A stretch of 7,209 nt of DNA from Acidobacteriaceae bacterium. Its GTDB lineage: Bacteria > Acidobacteriota > Terriglobia > Terriglobales > Acidobacteriaceae. Below, one piece after another: positions 5,456 to 7,209 of the stretch. The DNA lies in NCBI GenBank assembly GCA_003154055.1, contig PMCH01000280.1:6530-13738 (forward strand). Direction: 5' to 3'. The notes beneath the pieces are model-generated. The model was not told the origin of the DNA, did not search any database, and saw only the letters and a program-made list of their open reading frames with translations. Both the position numbers and the translations under genes were made by a program. Each line of letters opens with the position of its first letter. Position 1 is the stretch's first letter.

Positions 5456-6643
5456 ATGATCCCGTCTCTTCGGCAACGGTTCAACGCGGGCTTCACTCCG
5501 GAAAAATACCAGCAATTCAAGCGCACCATGACCGAACGGTGCGGGATGGAGGTTCCGTTTCGCATGTCGGAGACGCCGTGCTTTTTCCCCAAGGCGATGC
5601 TCGATCGCATGGGCGAAGACGGGAAAGCGTTGATCCGGCAATTGGTAGAGAGTCCCGAGTATCACCAGCGGTCGGAAGCGTCACTCCCAGCCCAGTTTCG
5701 CGTACCTAACGAGTCGCCGCATCCGATGTTTATCCAGGTGGACTTCGGGCTGGTGCGGGACGCGGCCGGCGAACTGCAGCCGAAGCTCGTCGAGTTGCAG
5801 GCCTTTCCTTCCCTGTATGCGTATCAGGCAGTGCTGGCGCAAACCTACATTGATGTGTTCGGGCTGGACGCGGACCTCGGCTACTACCTGAGCGGCCTCG
5901 ATGCGGGGGCTTATAAACGTCTGCTGACCGATGCGATTGTCGCCGGGCACGATCCCGCGAATGTTGTGCTCATGGAGGTCCATCCCGAGGAACAGAAGAC
6001 GCGCCCGGATTTTCTACTGACCGAGAAGCTGCTGGGGATCCGCACCGTCTGCATCACGAAGATTCGCAAAGAAGGACGGCGGCTGTTTTATGAGGCGGAC
6101 GGCAAGCGGATTCCGATCCATCGTATCTACAACCGAGCGATCGTGGATGAACTGGAACGCAAGGGCGTCACGTTGCCGTTCGACTTCCGCGACGATCTCG
6201 ATGTCGAGTGGGCCGGGCATCCCAACTGGTATTTCCGGATCAGCAAATATTCGATTCCCTACCTGAAGCACCCGACAGTGCCGCGAACGTGGTTTCTGGA
6301 TCAGTTGCCGTCAATCCCCGACGATCTTGAGAATTTCGTACTCAAGCCGCTGTACTCGTTCGCCGGCTTGGGAGTGGTGATTGCGCCCACCCGAAACGAC
6401 ATCGATGCAATTCCATCTGCGAAACGCGCGGAGTACATCCTGCAGGAGCGTCTGAACTTCACGCCGGTGGTCGAGTCGCCGCATGGGCTGACAAAGGTCG
6501 AGCTCCGCATCATGTACGTTTGGCTGAAGGAACTGACGCCGGTGATGGTGATCGTGCGCATGGGACGCGGGCTGATGATGGGCGTGGATCACAACAAGGA
6601 TATGGAGTGGGTTGGATCGTCGGCGGCGCTGGTCAGTGGTTAG
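5456..6643 (+). CDS. ATP-grasp-like ligase, probably circularly permuted
   Basis: A 395-residue protein with ATP-grasp features in unusual order. MFIQVDFGLVRD (91-102) followed by KLVELQAFPS (110-119) resembles the 'D-F ... E-x-N/Q-x-x-x-S' metal-binding region near the N-terminus of glutathionylspermidine synthetase and the COG2308 group. FVLKPLYSFAGLGVVI (294-309) with Lys297 and Gly304/Gly306 resembles the lysine plus glycine-rich loop, followed by EYILQERL (326-333) as the likely adenine-contact strand. In a canonical ATP-grasp the loop comes first, so a circular permutation is the simplest reading. Arg351 and Arg368 (VIVRMGRGLMMG) may bind phosphates or substrate. The ATG at 5456 is the only good start in the open frame, which is bounded by a stop at 5411-5413; no Shine-Dalgarno sequence is visible. 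The last four residues and the stop are encoded by a heptamer repeat, so the C-terminus may be altered. The substrate is unknown. Confidence 0.82.
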   Translation: MIPSLRQRFNAGFTPEKYQQFKRTMTERCGMEVPFRMSETPCFFPKAMLDRMGEDGKALIRQLVESPEYHQRSEASLPAQFRVPNESPHPMFIQVDFGLVRDAAGELQPKLVELQAFPSLYAYQAVLAQTYIDVFGLDADLGYYLSGLDAGAYKRLLTDAIVAGHDPANVVLMEVHPEEQKTRPDFLLTEKLLGIRTVCITKIRKEGRRLFYEADGKRIPIHRIYNRAIVDELERKGVTLPFDFRDDLDVEWAGHPNWYFRISKYSIPYLKHPTVPRTWFLDQLPSIPDDLENFVLKPLYSFAGLGVVIAPTRNDIDAIPSAKRAEYILQERLNFTPVVESPHGLTKVELRIMYVWLKELTPVMVIVRMGRGLMMGVDHNKDMEWVGSSAALVSG

Positions 6644-6685
6644 TGGTTAGTGGTTAGTGGTTAGTGGTTGGTGGTTGGTGGTTAG
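6630..6685 (+). repeat. Heptamer tandem array, eight units (consensus TGGTTAG)
   Basis: Eight contiguous 7-bp units: one TGGTCAG, four TGGTTAG, two TGGTTGG and one TGGTTAG. A decayed stretch (TCAGTAG, CCAGTCA) follows. The array starts inside the second ATP-grasp gene and contains its stop codon (6641-6643). Degenerate heptamer repeats of this kind are known as STRR sequences in cyanobacteria and are also seen in acidobacterial intergenic DNA (general knowledge). Confidence 0.9.
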
Positions 6686-6740
6686 TCAGTAGCCAGTCAT
6701 TGGCCGTTCGCAACTGGCGTCATCGGCTAGTGGGGGTATG

Positions 6741-6830
6741 GGCCACCCCTCCGGGGCTTGGGTGTTTCCTTCGAGCCTACCCAGAGCTTAAAGCGCTGGG
6801 CTAAACTGGATCGCCCCTCTGGGGCTGGGC
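6741..6830. repeat. Three-hairpin intergenic element (REP-like)
   Basis: Three short stems follow each other: CCCC/GGGG at 6746-6756 with loop TCC; CCCAGAGC (6780-6787) with GCGCTGGG (6793-6800), one mismatch, loop TTAAA; and GCCCC/GGGGC at 6813-6825 with loop TCT. The outer two are near-copies of each other (CCCCTCCGGGGCTTGGG versus CCCCTCTGGGGCTGGG) in the same orientation. This regular layout looks like a dispersed palindromic element rather than a terminator, since no T-tract follows any stem. It fills the middle of the 282-bp gap before the kinase; the rest of that gap holds the heptamer array, a candidate -10 box and a palindrome, with no gene seen. Confidence 0.55.
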
Positions 6831-6871
6831 ATCGCTGGTCGCGAGCGAGGGCCTGGTCGCTGCTCTGCACT

Positions 6872-6877
6872 TAGAAT
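6872..6877 (+). promoter_or_regulatory. Candidate -10 box of the kinase gene
   Basis: TAGAAT matches the -10 consensus at 5 of 6 positions and predicts a start near 6884 with a leader of about 40 nt. No -35 match is seen at 16-18 bp spacing. The leader would contain the palindrome at 6891-6910. Confidence 0.3.
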
Positions 6878-6890
6878 CAAAAGCAAAGGC

Positions 6891-6910
6891 GGCGGACAGG
6901 AGTGTCCGCC
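6891..6910. repeat. Perfect 8-bp palindrome with 4-nt loop
   Basis: GGCGGACA pairs perfectly with TGTCCGCC around a GGAG loop, 15 nt before the kinase ATG. The loop is itself Shine-Dalgarno-like. It may be a short dispersed palindromic repeat, a leader hairpin or an operator. Confidence 0.6.
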
Positions 6911-6925
6911 CCACACAACGCCACT

Positions 6926-7209
6926 ATGGACATGATCGGCCAGACCGTCTCCCACTACCGCATCCTGTCGAAGCTGGGCGTGGGCGGGATGGGCGTGGTG
7001 TATGAGGCCGAAGACACGCGGCTGGGGCGGCGTGTTGCGCTGAAGTTCATTCCCGATCATCTGGCAAACGACAAGCGGGCACTAGAACGCTTCACGCGCG
7101 AGGCACGGGCGGCATCGCAGCTCAATCATCCCAACATTTGCATCATCCACGATATTGAGGAAAACAGCGGGCATCCGTTCATCGTGATGGAGAAGCTGGA
7201 AGGCGAGAG
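6926..7209 (+). CDS. Serine/threonine protein kinase (Pkn/Hanks type), N-terminal fragment
   Basis: The first 94 residues of a bacterial Hanks-type Ser/Thr kinase, cut by the window end. Residues 3-16 (MIGQTVSHYRILSK) are the usual start of these kinases in acidobacteria. The glycine-rich ATP loop is GVGGMG (18-23), the catalytic lysine is Lys40 in VALKF, and the alpha-C glutamate is Glu59 in FTREARAASQL. NHPNICIIHDI (67-77) and the hinge FIVMEKLEGE (85-94) follow. The HRD and DFG motifs and any C-terminal sensor or repeat domain lie beyond the window. The ATG at 6932 is an equally plausible start, two codons in; neither has a Shine-Dalgarno sequence. Proteins with this N-terminus often continue into WD40, TolB or TPR regions, but that cannot be checked here. 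There is no evident functional link to the ligase cluster. Confidence 0.93.
   Translation, partial: MDMIGQTVSHYRILSKLGVGGMGVVYEAEDTRLGRRVALKFIPDHLANDKRALERFTREARAASQLNHPNICIIHDIEENSGHPFIVMEKLEGE

Noticed and set aside
5456..6643. COG2308/alpha-E/transglutaminase peptide-tagging system
   Set aside because: The permuted ATP-grasp resembles that group, but no alpha-E, transglutaminase or NTN-hydrolase partner gene is in the window.
6630..6685. CRISPR array
   Set aside because: The units are contiguous 7-mers without spacers, and no cas gene is in the window.

Overview
The window looks like a GC-rich chromosomal segment from an acidobacterium (Acidobacteriota, probably Koribacter-like soil members). 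This is inferred from three things: the Pkn-type Ser/Thr kinase at the right edge, whose N-terminus is typical of the large kinase families of that phylum; the intergenic heptamer and palindromic repeats; and the base composition. No rRNA or other taxonomic marker is present.

Layout. The left end (1-1173) carries two minus-strand genes. One is a secreted protein with an HExxH zinc-protease motif, cut off by the window edge. The other is a small antibiotic-biosynthesis-monooxygenase-like (ABM) protein. A 96-bp divergent intergenic region with candidate -10 boxes facing both ways separates them from a run of five plus-strand genes (1270-6643): an alpha/beta-hydrolase esterase, a canonical ATP-grasp ligase, a YbdK/GCS2-type carboxylate-amine ligase, an M29-type metallo-aminopeptidase, and a second ATP-grasp-like protein whose motif order suggests the circularly permuted (glutathionylspermidine-synthetase-like) arrangement. 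A 282-bp repeat-rich gap follows, then the start of a Ser/Thr protein kinase that runs off the right edge.

How the genes may work together. Three independent carboxylate-amine/peptide-bond-forming ligases next to an aminopeptidase and an esterase suggest a small pathway that builds, modifies and trims a non-ribosomal peptide or amide metabolite, or attaches amino acids to something. The ligase and peptidase genes at 3193-5393 are translationally coupled (TGATG overlap). The ATP-grasp gene at 2018 has a good Shine-Dalgarno sequence, and the GCS2-like gene appears to have its own TATAAT promoter. Substrate and product cannot be read from sequence.

The most unusual DNA-level signal is a 21-bp heptamer repeat that occurs in identical form on both sides of the last ligase gene and supplies its final codons and stop. 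Several other short intergenic repeats (9-mers, GC-rich hairpins, a three-hairpin element, a perfect 8-bp palindrome) sit in almost every gap.
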